The notes: generated from the letters alone by a model not told the origin. Shown: positions 20,329 to 30,664, counted from the stretch's first letter. The stretch is DNA of 64,000 nucleotides from Haemophilus haemolyticus (GCF_003493605.1 NZ_QQKA01000007.1:1-64000); one strand, 5' to 3'. Numbers and translations are program-made.

Positions 20329-20643
20329 ATGGAAAACAAGGCTGAGCGTTATCAAAAAGCAGTCAATATTATGGATGTGCTTGAGCAATCGCCCTTTGCC
20401 AAAATAATGAAAAAAGGCCTTGTCATCAATGAACTTAATCAAAAATTTAACCGCATTTTCCCACAGGAATTTCACGGCAAATTTCGTATTGGTAATATGA
20501 TAGATAACTCAATTTTTATTGAGGCAGCAAATGCGATCGTTCGCCAAGGAATTTTATTCAGACAGACAGAATTGTTGAAACTCATTCAAGAAGAATTTCC
20601 GCATGTAAAACGACTTGAGATAACAATAAACCCTGGTTTTTAA
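20329..20643 (+). CDS. DUF721/DciA-like protein
   Basis: A 104-aa protein with a DUF721 character. VLEQSPFAKIMKKGLVINELNQKF is an N-terminal helical region, followed by the KH-like core with IGNMIDNSIFIEAANAIVRQGILFRQTELLKLI. In species without DnaC/DnaI, DciA proteins of this family help load the replicative helicase DnaB, and the gene often lies next to secM-secA. It is divergent from secM, 78 bp away. The family assignment is by pattern and position, and the function is inferred. Confidence 0.65.
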   Translation: MENKAERYQKAVNIMDVLEQSPFAKIMKKGLVINELNQKFNRIFPQEFHGKFRIGNMIDNSIFIEAANAIVRQGILFRQTELLKLIQEEFPHVKRLEITINPGF

Positions 20644-20676
20644 AAGCTAAGAATAAAAGAGAATGGAAATTTAATA

Positions 20677-21192
20677 TCAACCAGACTTTTTTAACAATGC
20701 TTTCTCTATTTTTTTCTCTTCGCGTCTCTTCTGAAAAAATGCGCTTAATTTCTGACTACACTCTTCTGCCAATACACCAGATGTAATCTCCAGAGTATGA
20801 TTCATCTTATAATCATCAAAAAAATGGAAACGTGATCCCACCGCACCGGTTTTATAATCAGAAGCGCCGAACACAAGGCGTTTAATACGGCTATGCAAAA
20901 TCGCCCCGGTGCACATTGTGCAAGGCTCCAATGTCACATAAAGCGTAGTATTCAGTAGGCGATAATTTTGAATATTTTTCGCGCCATTACGCAAAGCGAT
21001 AATTTCAGCATGTGCGGTAGGATCGCTTTGAACAATAGAGAGATTCCAACCTTCTCCAATAATATTTCCAGCGTCATCTATCAAAACCGCCCCCACAGGA
21101 ATCTCACCTAAAGTTTCTGCTTTATCGGCAAGAGTAAGGGCATGGCGCATCATTTTCTCGTCAAATTCTGACCGCACTTTTGCTACATCCAT
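20677..21192 (-). CDS. tadA: tRNA-specific adenosine deaminase
   Basis: A 171-aa zinc deaminase that converts A34 of tRNA-Arg(ACG) to inosine. HAEIIALRNG (H61, catalytic E63) and PCTMC (C91, C94) supply the zinc site and proton shuttle. Its first ATG overlaps the thyA stop as TAATG, so translation is coupled. Internal methionines at 14 and 15 (DEKMMRHAL) are alternative starts that would match the E. coli N-terminus better; the upstream codons would then be an extension. Confidence 0.92.
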   Translation of the reverse strand: MDVAKVRSEFDEKMMRHALTLADKAETLGEIPVGAVLIDDAGNIIGEGWNLSIVQSDPTAHAEIIALRNGAKNIQNYRLLNTTLYVTLEPCTMCTGAILHSRIKRLVFGASDYKTGAVGSRFHFFDDYKMNHTLEITSGVLAEECSQKLSAFFQKRREEKKIEKALLKKSG

Positions 21193-22043
21193 TAGACGGA
21201 AAAAGGATATTTAATCGGATCATGAGATTGATAGCCAACGACTTTGAAATCATCCATCGTGACCCAAGTTTCTAAATCTTCAAGCGTTTTTATATCTGGA
21301 TTAATTTCTAATTTTGGCAATGGGAAAGGCTCGCGTTTAAGTTGCACATCACGCATTAATTCAAGCTGATCTTCATAAATATGCGCATTCACAATTTTAT
21401 GATATGCCTTGCCTGCTTTTTTGCCCGTGATCTGTGCCATAAGCGCTAAGAAAGTAAACACCTGAATTTGATTGAAATTCAATCCGAGCGGAACATCACA
21501 AGAACGTTGATAACTAGTAAGATGTAAAGTATCACCCACAAGAGAAAAAGTATGCGTGTGCATACAAGGACGAAGACAACCAAGATCAAATTCCCCTGGA
21601 TTAAAGAAGGTTAAAATTTCCCCTCTATCATCAATGCCCTTTGTCAAATTATTAACAATTTTGCGTAGCTGATCGATGGTTTCACCATTAGGCTTACGCC
21701 ATGCTCTGCCTTGCACACCATATACGCGCCCCATATCATCAACACCTCTACGGTGCGGATTCGCAAGCCATGCGGCATTTTCATTCGCATTGGCATCCCA
21801 AGTTTTAGTGCCAAGTGTGCGGAAATCAGCGGCATTGTCATACCCACGAATGTAACCTAAAAATTCAGCAATGGCCGCTTTCCAATAACTTTTACGCGTA
21901 GTAATCAACGGAAATTGATTATTCGCTACATCATATTCTAAATCTGCATTAATAACTGTCAGACAACGCTTACCTGTACGCTCATTGGCAACCCATTCAC
22001 CTTCATTAATAATGCGACGACAAAGATCAAGATATTGCTTCAT
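21192..22043 (-). CDS. thyA: Thymidylate synthase
   Basis: A 283-aa ThyA that methylates dUMP with methylenetetrahydrofolate. The dUMP phosphate-binding [15 protein letters not shown] (about 178-192) is clear. The nucleophile should be C160 in [11 protein letters not shown], although most ThyA proteins read PPCHxxxQF at this place. This longer, divergent form is what I recall for Haemophilus and some Vibrio. It forms a run with lgt upstream and tadA downstream. Confidence 0.93.
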   Translation of the reverse strand: MKQYLDLCRRIINEGEWVANERTGKRCLTVINADLEYDVANNQFPLITTRKSYWKAAIAEFLGYIRGYDNAADFRTLGTKTWDANANENAAWLANPHRRGVDDMGRVYGVQGRAWRKPNGETIDQLRKIVNNLTKGIDDRGEILTFFNPGEFDLGCLRPCMHTHTFSLVGDTLHLTSYQRSCDVPLGLNFNQIQVFTFLALMAQITGKKAGKAYHKIVNAHIYEDQLELMRDVQLKREPFPLPKLEINPDIKTLEDLETWVTMDDFKVVGYQSHDPIKYPFSV

Positions 22044-22052
22044 AAAAATCTC

Positions 22053-22859
22053 CTATTTTATTACCGCACTTTTGCGTGAATACGCCCAAGCCATAATTAA
22101 GGCACCACCAATAATCATCGGTAAGCAAAGCGCTTGTCCTCTTGTAATGATCCCAAAGAAATTTTCAACTTCAGGTTCACGCACATATTCCACAATAAAA
22201 CGAAAGACGCCATAACCAATTAAGAATAAGCCTGCAACAGAGCCCATTGGACGTGGCTTTTTAATAAAAATATTCAGAATTGCAAACAACACTATGCCTT
22301 CTAAAAAAGCTTCATAAAGTTGTGATGGATGACGAGGAAGTAATAGTGGATCATTTGGGAAAATCATTGCCCAAGGTACATCCGTTTCGCGTCCCCATAG
22401 CTCAAGATTAATGAAATTACCAATTCTGCCTAAACCTAAACCAAACGGAATCAAAGGCGCAACAAAATCAGCGGTTTGCCAAAAATTACGTTTTTGTGAA
22501 TAAGACGTCCAAATCATGGCAACAATGACCCCTATTAAGCCGCCATGGAAAGACATTCCACCTTCCCAAACACGGAACAAATAAAGCGGCTCTTGTAAGA
22601 AACGATCCAAATTATAAAAAAATACATCGCCAACACGTCCGCCAATAAATACGCCCATAAAACCGTTGAAAAGTAAGGTATCAACTTGATCCACTGTCCA
22701 ACCGCTATTTGGGCGATTAGCACGGCGAACCGCAAGCCAGCGTGCAAAAATAAAACCCAAAAGGTACATCAAACCATACCAACGTAAGCCGATATTGCTA
22801 TCACCAAGAGTAAAAATAGTTGGATCAAAATGAGGCAGGAGCAAGTAATTTGAATTCAT
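22053..22859 (-). CDS. lgt: Prolipoprotein diacylglyceryl transferase
   Basis: A 268-aa seven-helix inner-membrane enzyme that moves diacylglycerol from phosphatidylglycerol to the lipobox cysteine, the first step of lipoprotein maturation. The Lgt signature [20 protein letters not shown] (about residues 144-163) is present, as are [11 protein letters not shown] and SFHGGLIG. It is 9 bp upstream of thyA, the conserved order. Confidence 0.95.
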   Translation of the reverse strand: MNSNYLLLPHFDPTIFTLGDSNIGLRWYGLMYLLGFIFARWLAVRRANRPNSGWTVDQVDTLLFNGFMGVFIGGRVGDVFFYNLDRFLQEPLYLFRVWEGGMSFHGGLIGVIVAMIWTSYSQKRNFWQTADFVAPLIPFGLGLGRIGNFINLELWGRETDVPWAMIFPNDPLLLPRHPSQLYEAFLEGIVLFAILNIFIKKPRPMGSVAGLFLIGYGVFRFIVEYVREPEVENFFGIITRGQALCLPMIIGGALIMAWAYSRKSAVIK

Positions 22860-22867
22860 AATTTTCT

Positions 22868-23665
22868 CTATCTAATAAACATATCAACAGCAATGGTAAT
22901 TAATAAAAGTGCAAATCCTTTCTTTAAAATTGACACGGGTAGTTTTGAGGTGGCTGTCGCACCAAGTTTTGACGTGAAAAAAGATGTAGCAGTAATACAT
23001 AACACTGCAGGGAAATAAATATAACCTAAAGAATATTCCGGCATTGCAGCATTCCCCCAGCCACTTAACATAAAACTGAACATTCCAGAAGTTCCGAGTA
23101 ACATGCCACAGAAAGCCGAAGAACCAATAGCCTTTTTCATATCGATACCGCGAGAATTTAAAAACGGCACAATAAATCCGCCACCACCGATACCTGCAGC
23201 ACTAGATGCCATGCCAATTAGAATGCCACCGATAATAGACGATTGAGTCGTCAAAGGTTTAACTGTTTTATTTGTCTTAGGTTTAATAGATAAGACCATT
23301 TTAACTGCGAGATAAACCACTAAACAGGCAAATAATTTACTAGAAATATCGCGATCAAGTTTTCCGATAAAGAAACCGCAAATAAACACGCTAACCATGA
23401 TGCTCGGAGCAAGGATCTTCACCGCTCTCCACACAACATTACCTAACTTATGATGTCGTTGAGCCGAAGAAAAGCCAGTAATAACAATCGTTGCGAAAGA
23501 GGTTCCAAGTGCGGTAGACATTAATAAAGGTTCTGGCACGCCTACCATTGGTAATAAATACACCAACACAGGAACAATCATTAATCCACCGCCAATACCG
23601 AAAAGCCCCGCAAAAAAGCCAGCCACAGCCCCCACAAGCAAACAAAGTAAAATAAAGCTAAGCAT
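22868..23665 (-). CDS. TSUP-family membrane permease (TauE/SafE, DUF81)
   Basis: A 265-aa inner-membrane protein with about eight transmembrane segments in two similar halves. Each half opens with a glycine-rich loop: [21 protein letters not shown] near 19-39 and [16 protein letters not shown] near 153-168. Family members carry sulfite, sulfoacetate or other small organic anions; the substrate here is unknown. It overlaps rppH by one base (TAATG) and lies 8 bp before lgt, so it is co-transcribed. Confidence 0.85.
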   Translation of the reverse strand: MLSFILLCLLVGAVAGFFAGLFGIGGGLMIVPVLVYLLPMVGVPEPLLMSTALGTSFATIVITGFSSAQRHHKLGNVVWRAVKILAPSIMVSVFICGFFIGKLDRDISSKLFACLVVYLAVKMVLSIKPKTNKTVKPLTTQSSIIGGILIGMASSAAGIGGGGFIVPFLNSRGIDMKKAIGSSAFCGMLLGTSGMFSFMLSGWGNAAMPEYSLGYIYFPAVLCITATSFFTSKLGATATSKLPVSILKKGFALLLITIAVDMFIR

Positions 23666-24255
23666 TATGAATTCCTTGTTTTATTAAAAGAACGTTTTGG
23701 AAATTTTGAACCATTATATTTTTTAGGATGAGCATAAGATTTTTGCTCCAATTCTCGCGCAGGTTGATATACAGGAGGATTTTCTGAGAACAACACGCCC
23801 GAAAACTCTTTCATCGCTTTGCGATACACTTCTTTTTTGAAAGATACGACCTGGCGAACAGGATACCAAAAACTCACCCAACGCCACCCATCAAATTCTG
23901 GTGATTTGGTTGTTTGCATATTGATATTTTTTTCATCGCCAACAAGCTGTAACAAAAACCAGCGTTGCTTTTGTCCTATACACATCGGTTTGCTGTCATA
24001 ACGCAACAAACGTTTTGGTAATTTATAACGCAACCAATGCTTAGATACATATAAAATGCGCACATCTTTAGGCTGTAGACCAACTTCTTCGTACAGTTCA
24101 CGATACATCGCTTGCTCAGCACTTTCATTATCATTAATACCACCTTGCGGAAACTGCCAAGAATTTTGCCCACAGCGCTTCGCCCAAAGCACTTGCCCGT
24201 TGCGATTACAAATCACAATACCCACATTTGGACGGTAGCCATCAAAATCGATCAC
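23665..24255 (-). CDS. rppH: RNA pyrophosphohydrolase
   Basis: A 196-aa Nudix enzyme that removes pyrophosphate from the 5' end of mRNA and starts RNase E-dependent decay. [20 protein letters not shown] is the classic RppH start. WQFPQGGIN, followed by a Nudix box ending RELYEEVGL (about residues 35-60), supplies the metal-binding glutamates. The basic C-terminal tail ([19 protein letters not shown]) is longer than in E. coli. It heads the rppH-TSUP-lgt-thyA-tadA run. Confidence 0.95.
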   Translation of the reverse strand: MIDFDGYRPNVGIVICNRNGQVLWAKRCGQNSWQFPQGGINDNESAEQAMYRELYEEVGLQPKDVRILYVSKHWLRYKLPKRLLRYDSKPMCIGQKQRWFLLQLVGDEKNINMQTTKSPEFDGWRWVSFWYPVRQVVSFKKEVYRKAMKEFSGVLFSENPPVYQPARELEQKSYAHPKKYNGSKFPKRSFNKTRNS

Positions 24256-24348
24256 TATCGTTTTACCTTAAATTTTTCATATAAAAATAGTCTGCAGATT
24301 GTTTCATAAATCAGTGTTTTTATCAACCAAAGGGCTGATTACACAATA

Positions 24349-24381
24349 AAATACACAGATTGTGGATAACATTGTGAATAA
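24349..24381. promoter_or_regulatory. Three-box DnaA-binding cluster, DARS-like
   Basis: TGTGGATAA (24361-24369) is a perfect DnaA box on the minus strand. TGTGAATAA (24373-24381) matches TTATNCACA on the same strand after a 3-bp spacer. AAATACACA (24349-24357) is a degenerate box in the opposite orientation, again 3 bp away. One box facing two tandem boxes is the arrangement I recall for the core of E. coli DARS elements, which regenerate ATP-DnaA. DnaA binding is well supported by sequence; the DARS role is inferred. Confidence 0.55.
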
Positions 24382-24605
24382 CGTATTTCTGATTGTGAAT
24401 TGATCACGTAAAAACAGGGCGGAATCCTTATCTCATCACACTTAAAAATAAATTGGGTTATTTCTAATTAAAAGATCTTAAACAAAAATAAATCGCACTT
24501 TTCACATATAAAAATGGAAGAAAGTGCGGTAAAAAAATACAATTTTTAAAGAGACGCCATTCATCAAAGATCTTTTGGTCATCTCTTTGAGTTATTCAAT
24601 ATTTC

Positions 24606-24614
24606 TGTGGATAA
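24606..24614 (-). promoter_or_regulatory. Additional perfect DnaA box
   Basis: TGTGGATAA, the reverse complement of TTATCCACA, lies 225 bp from the main box cluster within the same gene-free region. Confidence 0.6.
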
Positions 24615-24780
24615 AATTGTGATTGAGAAAATCCATAATGTTGTATAACTTAAACAAACCTTCCCAAGACAATTTTAAGATAAAATTTATCTATTTAAAT
24701 TCAATCACTTAGCAACAAAACATGACAATATTTGTAATACACAGAAGTCTCTAAATTTTAATGTCTAATTTTTAAACAAA

Positions 24781-25335
24781 TTATTTTAGGCTGGCAAAAT
24801 AACGTTCCCAATCGAAATATTGACCGGGATCGATCTTACGTCCTGGCGAAATATCACAATGCCCAACAATGCGCTCTTTCGTAATTTTAGGATAACTTTT
24901 CATGATTAGGTTAGTAAGTTCTTGCAATGCCAAATACTGCTCATTAGTAAAAGGTTGTTCATTACTACCTTCTAACTCAATTCCAATGGCAAAATCATTA
25001 CATTTTTCTCGCCCTTGAAAGCTGGATAATCCAGCATGCCAAGCCCTGTAGTTAAAATTAACATATTGCGTGATTTGTCCATCTCGTTCAATCAAGCAAT
25101 GGGCAGAAACACACATTTGATGAATTTCTTCAAAATAAGGATGAATCTTAGGATCTAATTTTCCTTGAAAAAAATCATCCACATATCCGCCACCAAATTG
25201 TTCTGGCGGTAAGCTAATGTAATGGATCACCAGAAGTGAAATATCTTGTAAATCTGGACGTTCATCAAAATGCGGAGATGGAATTTGTCGACAATCAGTC
25301 AGAAATCCTTTGTCAATATCTTTTATTTTTCGCAT
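24781..25335 (-). CDS. ampD: 1,6-anhydro-N-acetylmuramyl-L-alanine amidase AmpD
   Basis: A 184-aa cytoplasmic zinc amidase of the N-acetylmuramoyl-L-alanine amidase 2 family. It trims anhydro-muropeptides during peptidoglycan recycling. LLVIHYISLP (His37) and GHCDISPGRKIDPGQYFDW (about 157-175) carry the zinc ligands and catalytic residues. It is divergent from pilA; the CRP-S site between them begins only 14 bp from its start codon. It has a normal AmpD length. Confidence 0.95.
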   Translation of the reverse strand: MRKIKDIDKGFLTDCRQIPSPHFDERPDLQDISLLVIHYISLPPEQFGGGYVDDFFQGKLDPKIHPYFEEIHQMCVSAHCLIERDGQITQYVNFNYRAWHAGLSSFQGREKCNDFAIGIELEGSNEQPFTNEQYLALQELTNLIMKSYPKITKERIVGHCDISPGRKIDPGQYFDWERYFASLK

Positions 25336-25348
25336 ACATTTTTCCTAT

Positions 25349-25370
25349 TTTTGCGATCAGGATCGCAGAA
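25349..25370 (+). promoter_or_regulatory. CRP-S (Sxy-dependent CRP) site of the pil operon
   Basis: The core TGCGATCAGGATCGCA (25352-25367) is a perfect palindrome flanked by T and A runs. The TGCGA half-site, rather than TGTGA, marks the competence-specific CRP-S class that needs Sxy/TfoX. It is centred about 90 bp before the pilA ATG, as expected for a promoter-activating site in the competence regulon. Confidence 0.9.
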
Positions 25371-25449
25371 AAAGTGCGATCTGTTTTACAAAACAATTTT
25401 CCCTTTTCACAATATTTCAGCCAATAAAGGCTTAACGAAAGGAAAATAA

Positions 25450-25890
25450 ATGAAACTAACTACACAAACAACCTTGAAAAAAGGTTTTACTTTAATTGAA
25501 TTGATGATAGTCATCGCCATCATCGCGATTTTAGCCACTATCGCTATTCCTTCTTATCAAAATTATACCAAAAAAGCTGCGGTATCCGAATTACTGCAAG
25601 CTTCCGCACCTTATAAGTCAGATGTGGAATTATGCGTTTATAGCACAGGCAAACCTTCCACTTGCTCGGGAGGAAGTAATGGAATTGCGGCTGATATTAC
25701 AACAGCAAAAGGCTATGTAAAATCAGTGACAACAAGCAACGGTGCAATAACAGTAGAGGGTGATCGTACATTAGCTGGAATGAGTTACACGCTCACGGCT
25801 GAAGGCGATAGTGCAAAAGGCGTTACATGGAAAACCACCTGTGGTACAACGAATGCCGATATTTTCCCTGCTGGATTCTGTTCAAAATGA
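25450..25890 (+). CDS. pilA: Type IV major pilin PilA
   Basis: A 146-aa type IVa prepilin. KKG followed by [20 protein letters not shown] is the leader-peptidase site (cut after G12) and the N-terminal polymerisation helix with the conserved Glu5. Two cysteine pairs are plausible, including the C-terminal disulfide loop between C131 and C144. The pilus mediates DNA uptake, twitching and adherence in H. influenzae. It is the first gene of pilABCD, behind the CRP-S site; the ATG has AAAGGAAAAT upstream. The surface region varies between strains. Confidence 0.95.
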   Translation: MKLTTQTTLKKGFTLIELMIVIAIIAILATIAIPSYQNYTKKAAVSELLQASAPYKSDVELCVYSTGKPSTCSGGSNGIAADITTAKGYVKSVTTSNGAITVEGDRTLAGMSYTLTAEGDSAKGVTWKTTCGTTNADIFPAGFCSK

Positions 25891-27281
25891 TCGACTTAAC
25901 TAGTGCAAAACCTCGTGTAAAAGCACAAAATGGCGAGATATTTACGATCTCGCCAGATTTATGGGGGCGTAATCAGCAACAACAGTCGTTACTCTTACGT
26001 TATTTTGCTTTACCACTCAAAGAAGAAAATAATCGCCTTTGGCTAGGTGTCGATTCTCTTTCTAATCTTTCCGCCTGTGAAACTATTGCGTTTATAACTG
26101 GCAAGCTTGTTGAGCCAGTTTTATTAGAAAGCACTCAACTTAAAGAACTATTACAGCAACTTGCCCCAAATCAACTTCAAGTGGAAGAGCAAGTTAAATA
26201 TTACCAACATCAAGAACAGTCCCATCTTGAACAACAAGATGATGAGCCCGTCATTCGCTTGCTTAATCAAATTTTTGAATCTGCTTTACAAAACAATGCC
26301 TCAGATATTCATTTGGAGACCTTATCGGATCATTTCCAAGTGCGGTTTAGAATTGACGGTGTTTTACAAGCTCAGCCTCCACTTAGTAAAAATTTGGCGA
26401 ATCGAATTATTTCTCGCCTAAAACTGCTCGCTAAATTAGATATCAGTGAAACCCGACTTCCACAAGATGGACGATTTCAATTTAAAACTACGTTTTCCGA
26501 TATTCTTGATTTCCGTCTTTCAACGTTACCAACTCATTGGGGAGAGAAAGTTGTCCTGAGAGCACAGCAAAATAAACCAGTAGAACTCAGCTTTTCTGAA
26601 CTGGGCATGACAGAGAGTCAACAGCAAGCATTTCAACGCGCGCTTAGCCAACCACAAGGATTAATTTTAGTAACTGGCCCAACAGGAAGTGGGAAAAGTA
26701 TCTCACTTTACACCGCACTTCAGTGGCTGAATACGCCAGATAAACATATTATGACCGCTGAGGATCCCATTGAAATTGAGCTTGGTGGCATTATTCAAAG
26801 CCAAATTAATCCACAGATTGGACTAGATTTTAACCGCCTATTGCGCACTTTCTTACGCCAAGATCCCGATATTATTATGTTAGGCGAAATTCGCGATGAA
26901 GAAAGTGCAAGGATTGCATTACGTGCGGCACAAACTGGGCATTTGGTGCTTTCAACTTTACATACCAATGATGCAATTTCTGCCATTTCTCGCTTACAAC
27001 AACTCGGTATTCAGCAACATGAAATTGAAAACAGTTTACTACTCGTCATTGCACAGCGTCTTGTACGAAAGCTTTGTTCAAAGTGCGGTGGAAATTTAGC
27101 AAATTCTTGTGATTGCCATCAAGGTTATCGAGGTCGAATCGGCGTGTATCAATTTCTACATTGGCAGCAGAATGGCTATCAAACGGATTTTGAGAATTTA
27201 CGAGAGAGTGGTCTAGAAAAAGTTAATCAAGGAATAACCGATGAGAAAGAAATTGAACGTGTGCTAGGTAAAAACTCATGA
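25887..27281 (+). CDS. pilB: Type IV pilus assembly ATPase PilB
   Basis: A 464-aa GspE/PilB hexameric ATPase that powers pilus extension. Walker A is GPTGSGKS, the Asp box is [11 protein letters not shown], and Walker B lies in [16 protein letters not shown]. The cysteines CSKCGG and CDC near the C-terminus are the zinc-binding motif. A longer in-frame reading from 25827 would run through pilA. The ATG at 25887 overlaps the pilA stop (ATGA) and gives the expected MIDLTSAK start. The protein is short at the N-terminus compared with Pseudomonas PilB. Confidence 0.94.
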   Translation: MIDLTSAKPRVKAQNGEIFTISPDLWGRNQQQQSLLLRYFALPLKEENNRLWLGVDSLSNLSACETIAFITGKLVEPVLLESTQLKELLQQLAPNQLQVEEQVKYYQHQEQSHLEQQDDEPVIRLLNQIFESALQNNASDIHLETLSDHFQVRFRIDGVLQAQPPLSKNLANRIISRLKLLAKLDISETRLPQDGRFQFKTTFSDILDFRLSTLPTHWGEKVVLRAQQNKPVELSFSELGMTESQQQAFQRALSQPQGLILVTGPTGSGKSISLYTALQWLNTPDKHIMTAEDPIEIELGGIIQSQINPQIGLDFNRLLRTFLRQDPDIIMLGEIRDEESARIALRAAQTGHLVLSTLHTNDAISAISRLQQLGIQQHEIENSLLLVIAQRLVRKLCSKCGGNLANSCDCHQGYRGRIGVYQFLHWQQNGYQTDFENLRESGLEKVNQGITDEKEIERVLGKNS

Positions 27282-28498
27282 CTAAAAAACTCTTTTATTA
27301 TCAAGGTAGTAACTCATTAAATCAGAGACAAAAAGGCTCAATTATTGCGGATACGAAACAACAAGCACATTTTCAATTAATAAGCCGCGGGCTTACTCAC
27401 ATCAAATTACAACAAAACTGGCAATTTTGGGCAAAGCCCAAAAATTCAGAAATTAGTGAATTACTCAATCAATTAGCCACGTTGCTACAGTCCGCTATTC
27501 CGTTAAAAAACAGTCTGCAAATTTTGCAACAAAATTGTACTCAAATTATGCTCAATGAATGGCTTGAACGACTACTTCAATCTATTGAATCTGGTTTAGC
27601 ATTCTCACAAGCCATTGAACAACAAGGGAAATATCTTACTCAACAAGAAATTCAACTGATTCAAGTGGGAGAAATGACGGGAAAACTTTCCGTTGTTTGT
27701 AAAAAAATAGCCACGCATCGTAGCCAATCTTTAGCATTACAACGTAAATTACAGAAAATTATGTTATATCCCTCAATGGTATTGGGAATTTCTCTATTAT
27801 TGACACTCGCATTACTGCTTTTTATCGTGCCTCAATTTGCTGAAATGTACAGTGGCAATAATGCTGAGTTACCAACAATAACCGCAATATTGCTCTCAAT
27901 ATCTAATTTTCTTAAGCAAAATATTGGCATTTTGCTATTTTTCGCTTTTAGTTTTTTTCTATTTTATTACTTCTATCTAAAACGCCAGACTTGGTTTCAT
28001 CAAAAGAAAAATCAACTTATTTCTATCACGCCTATTTTTGGCACAATTCAAAAGCTTTCACGTTTAGTGAACTTTAGTCAAAGTTTACAAATTATGTTGC
28101 AGGCTGGCGTACCGCTTAATCAGGCACTAGACAGTTTTCTTCCTCGCACACAAACTTGGCAAACCAAGAAAACGCTTGTAAACGATATGGTATTAGATAA
28201 AGAAGTGCGGTCAATTTTGCAATGGGTTTCTCAAGGCTATGCGTTTTCTCATAGTGTAAGTAGCGATCTTTTCCCGATGGAAGCACAACAAATGCTACAA
28301 ATTGGCGAGCAAAGCGGAAAACTCGCTTTGATGCTAGAGCATATCGCGGATAATTACCAAGAAAAACTTAATCATCAAATTGACTTACTCTCACAAATGC
28401 TAGAACCATTAATGATGGTAATCATCGGAAGCCTGATTGGAATTATTATGATGGGAATGTATTTACCTATCTTTAATATGGGTTCTGTTATTCAATGA
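27278..28498 (+). CDS. pilC: Type IV pilus inner-membrane platform protein PilC
   Basis: A 406-aa GspF/PilC protein that forms the platform on which pilin is assembled. Two cytoplasmic GspF domains (about 60-180 and 265-390) each contain the leucine/glutamate-rich helix bundle, for example QAIEQQGKYLTQQEIQLIQVGEMTGKL. They are separated by transmembrane segments near 165-190 and 205-230, with a last one at 375-400. It overlaps pilB and pilD by ATGA, so the operon is translationally coupled. Confidence 0.94.
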   Translation: MTKKLFYYQGSNSLNQRQKGSIIADTKQQAHFQLISRGLTHIKLQQNWQFWAKPKNSEISELLNQLATLLQSAIPLKNSLQILQQNCTQIMLNEWLERLLQSIESGLAFSQAIEQQGKYLTQQEIQLIQVGEMTGKLSVVCKKIATHRSQSLALQRKLQKIMLYPSMVLGISLLLTLALLLFIVPQFAEMYSGNNAELPTITAILLSISNFLKQNIGILLFFAFSFFLFYYFYLKRQTWFHQKKNQLISITPIFGTIQKLSRLVNFSQSLQIMLQAGVPLNQALDSFLPRTQTWQTKKTLVNDMVLDKEVRSILQWVSQGYAFSHSVSSDLFPMEAQQMLQIGEQSGKLALMLEHIADNYQEKLNHQIDLLSQMLEPLMMVIIGSLIGIIMMGMYLPIFNMGSVIQ

Positions 28499-29187
28499 TT
28501 TATTTCATAATGTTTTTATTAGGCGGTATCTTAGGAATCGCATTGTGGTTCTACCTATCTGGTTTTATTACGCATTTGCAGCAAGAGATTTATGCGACTT
28601 ACGTTGAATTATTTCCACAAAACCGTTCTCCATTTCAACCGCACTTTGCCTCTATTCAACAAAAAAAGTGCGGTCATATTTTGAGGTATTTTTTAAGTGT
28701 TGGAGTTGGATTTATATTTTTACAAATTGCCTTCAAGGACTCTATTTTCGCTATATGGCTAGGGCTCACACTTCTTATCCTTTGGGCAATTAGTTATCTT
28801 GATTGGCACTATCAACTTATTTCTACGACTCCCTGTTTATGGTTACTTACTCTAGGATTATTTGGAGCAGACAATAACTTTTCATTGCTAACGTTATCTG
28901 AAAGCATAAAAAGTGCGGCTAGTTTTTTTATTGTTTTCTACGCAATCTATTGGATTGCAAAATGTTATTACAGAAAAGAAGCCTTTGGACGGGGAGATTA
29001 TTGGCTAGCAATGGCATTAGGAAGTTTTATTCATTTAGAAACCTTACCGCACTTTTTATTATTAGCCTCAGTGCTTGGAATATGTTTTTCGCTTATTCAT
29101 AAAAAGAAAAAAGAATTTATACCTTTTGCCCCTTTTATGAACTTATCAGCTGTCATCATTTATTTCGTCAAATATTACGGATATTAA
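28495..29187 (+). CDS. pilD: Prepilin peptidase PilD
   Basis: A 230-aa aspartic membrane protease that removes the PilA leader. The catalytic aspartates are in LDWHYQLIS (about residue 101) and FGRGDYWLAMALG (about 164). The usual N-terminal zinc-binding pairs of CxxC in the methylase loop are missing, and the protein is about 50 residues shorter than typical PilD, so N-methylation may work differently. Two opposed uptake sequences lie inside the reading frame near 28637 and 28665. Confidence 0.92.
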   Translation: MIYFIMFLLGGILGIALWFYLSGFITHLQQEIYATYVELFPQNRSPFQPHFASIQQKKCGHILRYFLSVGVGFIFLQIAFKDSIFAIWLGLTLLILWAISYLDWHYQLISTTPCLWLLTLGLFGADNNFSLLTLSESIKSAASFFIVFYAIYWIAKCYYRKEAFGRGDYWLAMALGSFIHLETLPHFLLLASVLGICFSLIHKKKKEFIPFAPFMNLSAVIIYFVKYYGY

Positions 29188-29188
29188 A

Positions 29189-29219
29189 AAGGGGAAAACA
29201 TAATATTTTCCCCTTGTTC
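29189..29219 (+). terminator. Terminator of the pilABCD operon
   Basis: AAGGGGAAAA (29189-29198) pairs with TTTTCCCCTT (29206-29215), followed by GTTCTT. It separates pilD from the convergent rho. Confidence 0.8.
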
Positions 29220-29240
29220 TTCATAGAAGTGCGGTTGCTT

Positions 29241-30503
29241 TTACGAACGTTTCATCACTTCAAAAAACTCTTCGTTGGTTTTCGCCATCATCAGCTTATC
29301 AATCAAGAATTCCATTGCATCCACTTCATCCATTGGATTAAGAATCTTACGAAGAATCCACATTTTTTGTAATTCATCAGATGTTGTGAGTAAGTCTTCT
29401 TTACGAGTGCCAGAGCGTTTAAAGTCAATGGCTGGGAATACACGTCTTTCTGCAATTTTACGAGAAAGGTGTAATTCCATATTACCTGTACCTTTAAATT
29501 CCTCGAAAATAACTTCATCCATTTTCGAACCAGTATCAACTAGCGCAGTCGCAATAATCGTTAAACTACCACCTTCTTCCACGTTACGCGCAGCACCAAA
29601 GAAACGTTTTGGACGATGCAATGCGTTAGCATCCACACCGCCAGACAAAATTTTACCTGAAGCTGGAGTGACTGTATTGTAAGCACGCGCTAAACGTGTA
29701 ATAGAGTCAAGCAAAATGACCACATCTTTTTTATGCTCTACGGAACGTTTTGCTTTTTCAATTACCATTTCTGCCACTTGAACGTGACGAGTTGCGGGTT
29801 CATCAAAAGTAGAAGCAATGACTTCGCCTTTTACGGAACGTTGCATTTCTGTCACTTCTTCTGGGCGTTCATCAATCAATAATACAATAAGCTCTACATC
29901 AGGATAATTATGCGTGATACTTTGTGCAATATTTTGCAGCAACATGGTTTTACCCGCTTTTGGCGGTGCTACGATCAAACCACGTTGGCCTTTACCAATT
30001 GGCGAGGCTAAATCCAAAATACGGGCAGTCAAATCTTCTGTTGAGCCATTGCCACGTTCCATTCTTAAACGCGAATTAGCGTGCAATGGCGTTAAGTTTT
30101 CAAATAAGATTTTGCTACGAGAAACTTCGGGTTTATCGTCATTAACTTGATCAACTTTTAAAAGTGCAAAATAACGTTCGCCTTCTTTTGGTGGACGAAT
30201 TTTGCCTTCGATTTTATCGCCAGTTTGAAGATTAAAACGACGGATTTGACTTGGGGAAACATAAATATCATCAGGGCCTGCAAGGTAGGAACTGTCGGCA
30301 GAACGAAGGAAACCAAAACCATCTGGTAAAATTTCTAACACGCCACCGCCGAAAATATCTTCGCCACTTTTGGCGTGCTGTTTTAAGATTGCAAAGACAA
30401 TATCTTGTTTACGCAAACGAGCTAAATTTTCTAAGCCCATCTGCTCCTCGCCGAGTTTCACAAGATCAGAAACAGGCGTATTTTTAAGTTCTGTTAAATG
30501 CAT
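29241..30503 (-). CDS. rho: Transcription termination factor Rho
   Basis: A 420-aa hexameric RNA helicase. The N-terminal RNA-binding domain includes [29 protein letters not shown] (shown in part as [15 protein letters not shown]). Walker A is [15 protein letters not shown] (about 174-188) and Walker B is [18 protein letters not shown]. The Q-loop/R-loop region is [20 protein letters not shown]. All are standard. It ends transcription at C-rich untranslated RNA and controls its own leader in E. coli. It is divergent from metJ. Confidence 0.97.
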   Translation of the reverse strand: MHLTELKNTPVSDLVKLGEEQMGLENLARLRKQDIVFAILKQHAKSGEDIFGGGVLEILPDGFGFLRSADSSYLAGPDDIYVSPSQIRRFNLQTGDKIEGKIRPPKEGERYFALLKVDQVNDDKPEVSRSKILFENLTPLHANSRLRMERGNGSTEDLTARILDLASPIGKGQRGLIVAPPKAGKTMLLQNIAQSITHNYPDVELIVLLIDERPEEVTEMQRSVKGEVIASTFDEPATRHVQVAEMVIEKAKRSVEHKKDVVILLDSITRLARAYNTVTPASGKILSGGVDANALHRPKRFFGAARNVEEGGSLTIIATALVDTGSKMDEVIFEEFKGTGNMELHLSRKIAERRVFPAIDFKRSGTRKEDLLTTSDELQKMWILRKILNPMDEVDAMEFLIDKLMMAKTNEEFFEVMKRS

Positions 30504-30664
30504 AATGAATAAATGTTGGAATTAATAAGAATTGATTATTCGAATGGTGGGCTTGCACCCTTTGAATGGCGCGTAAATTACCACTAAAACCCTACGCAGT
30601 CTAGCTTTTATTAGCATTTAATATAAAAAATTACCGCACTTTTTTAGAACTTATTTTGGAAGTT

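Larger units (their letters stand above)
24256..24780. other. Gene-free 525-bp region with a DnaA-box cluster
   Basis: No supportable gene on either strand. The region is AT-rich. It holds a compact DnaA-box group (24349-24381), a further perfect box at 24606-24614, two opposed uptake-like sequences near 24495 and 24523, and an imperfect IHF-like sequence (ATTCAATCACTTA, 24699-24711). AAAGAGA (about 24548) can pair with TCTCTTT (about 24591) around an AGATCT-containing loop. It lies between the ampD 3' end and the rppH start, so it should also contain the rppH promoter. Confidence 0.7.

Noticed and set aside
21192-22043. Inactivated thymidylate synthase because of the unusual CMHTHTF motif
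   Set aside because: The reading frame is full length, the cysteine and the YQRSxDxxLG loop are intact, and this looks like a lineage-specific form.
24256-24780. Chromosomal replication origin oriC
   Set aside because: The region has DnaA boxes and is AT-rich, but GATC sites are not enriched, there is no array of 13-mers, and the neighbours (rppH, ampD) are not origin-associated. A DARS-like or other DnaA-titrating site fits better.
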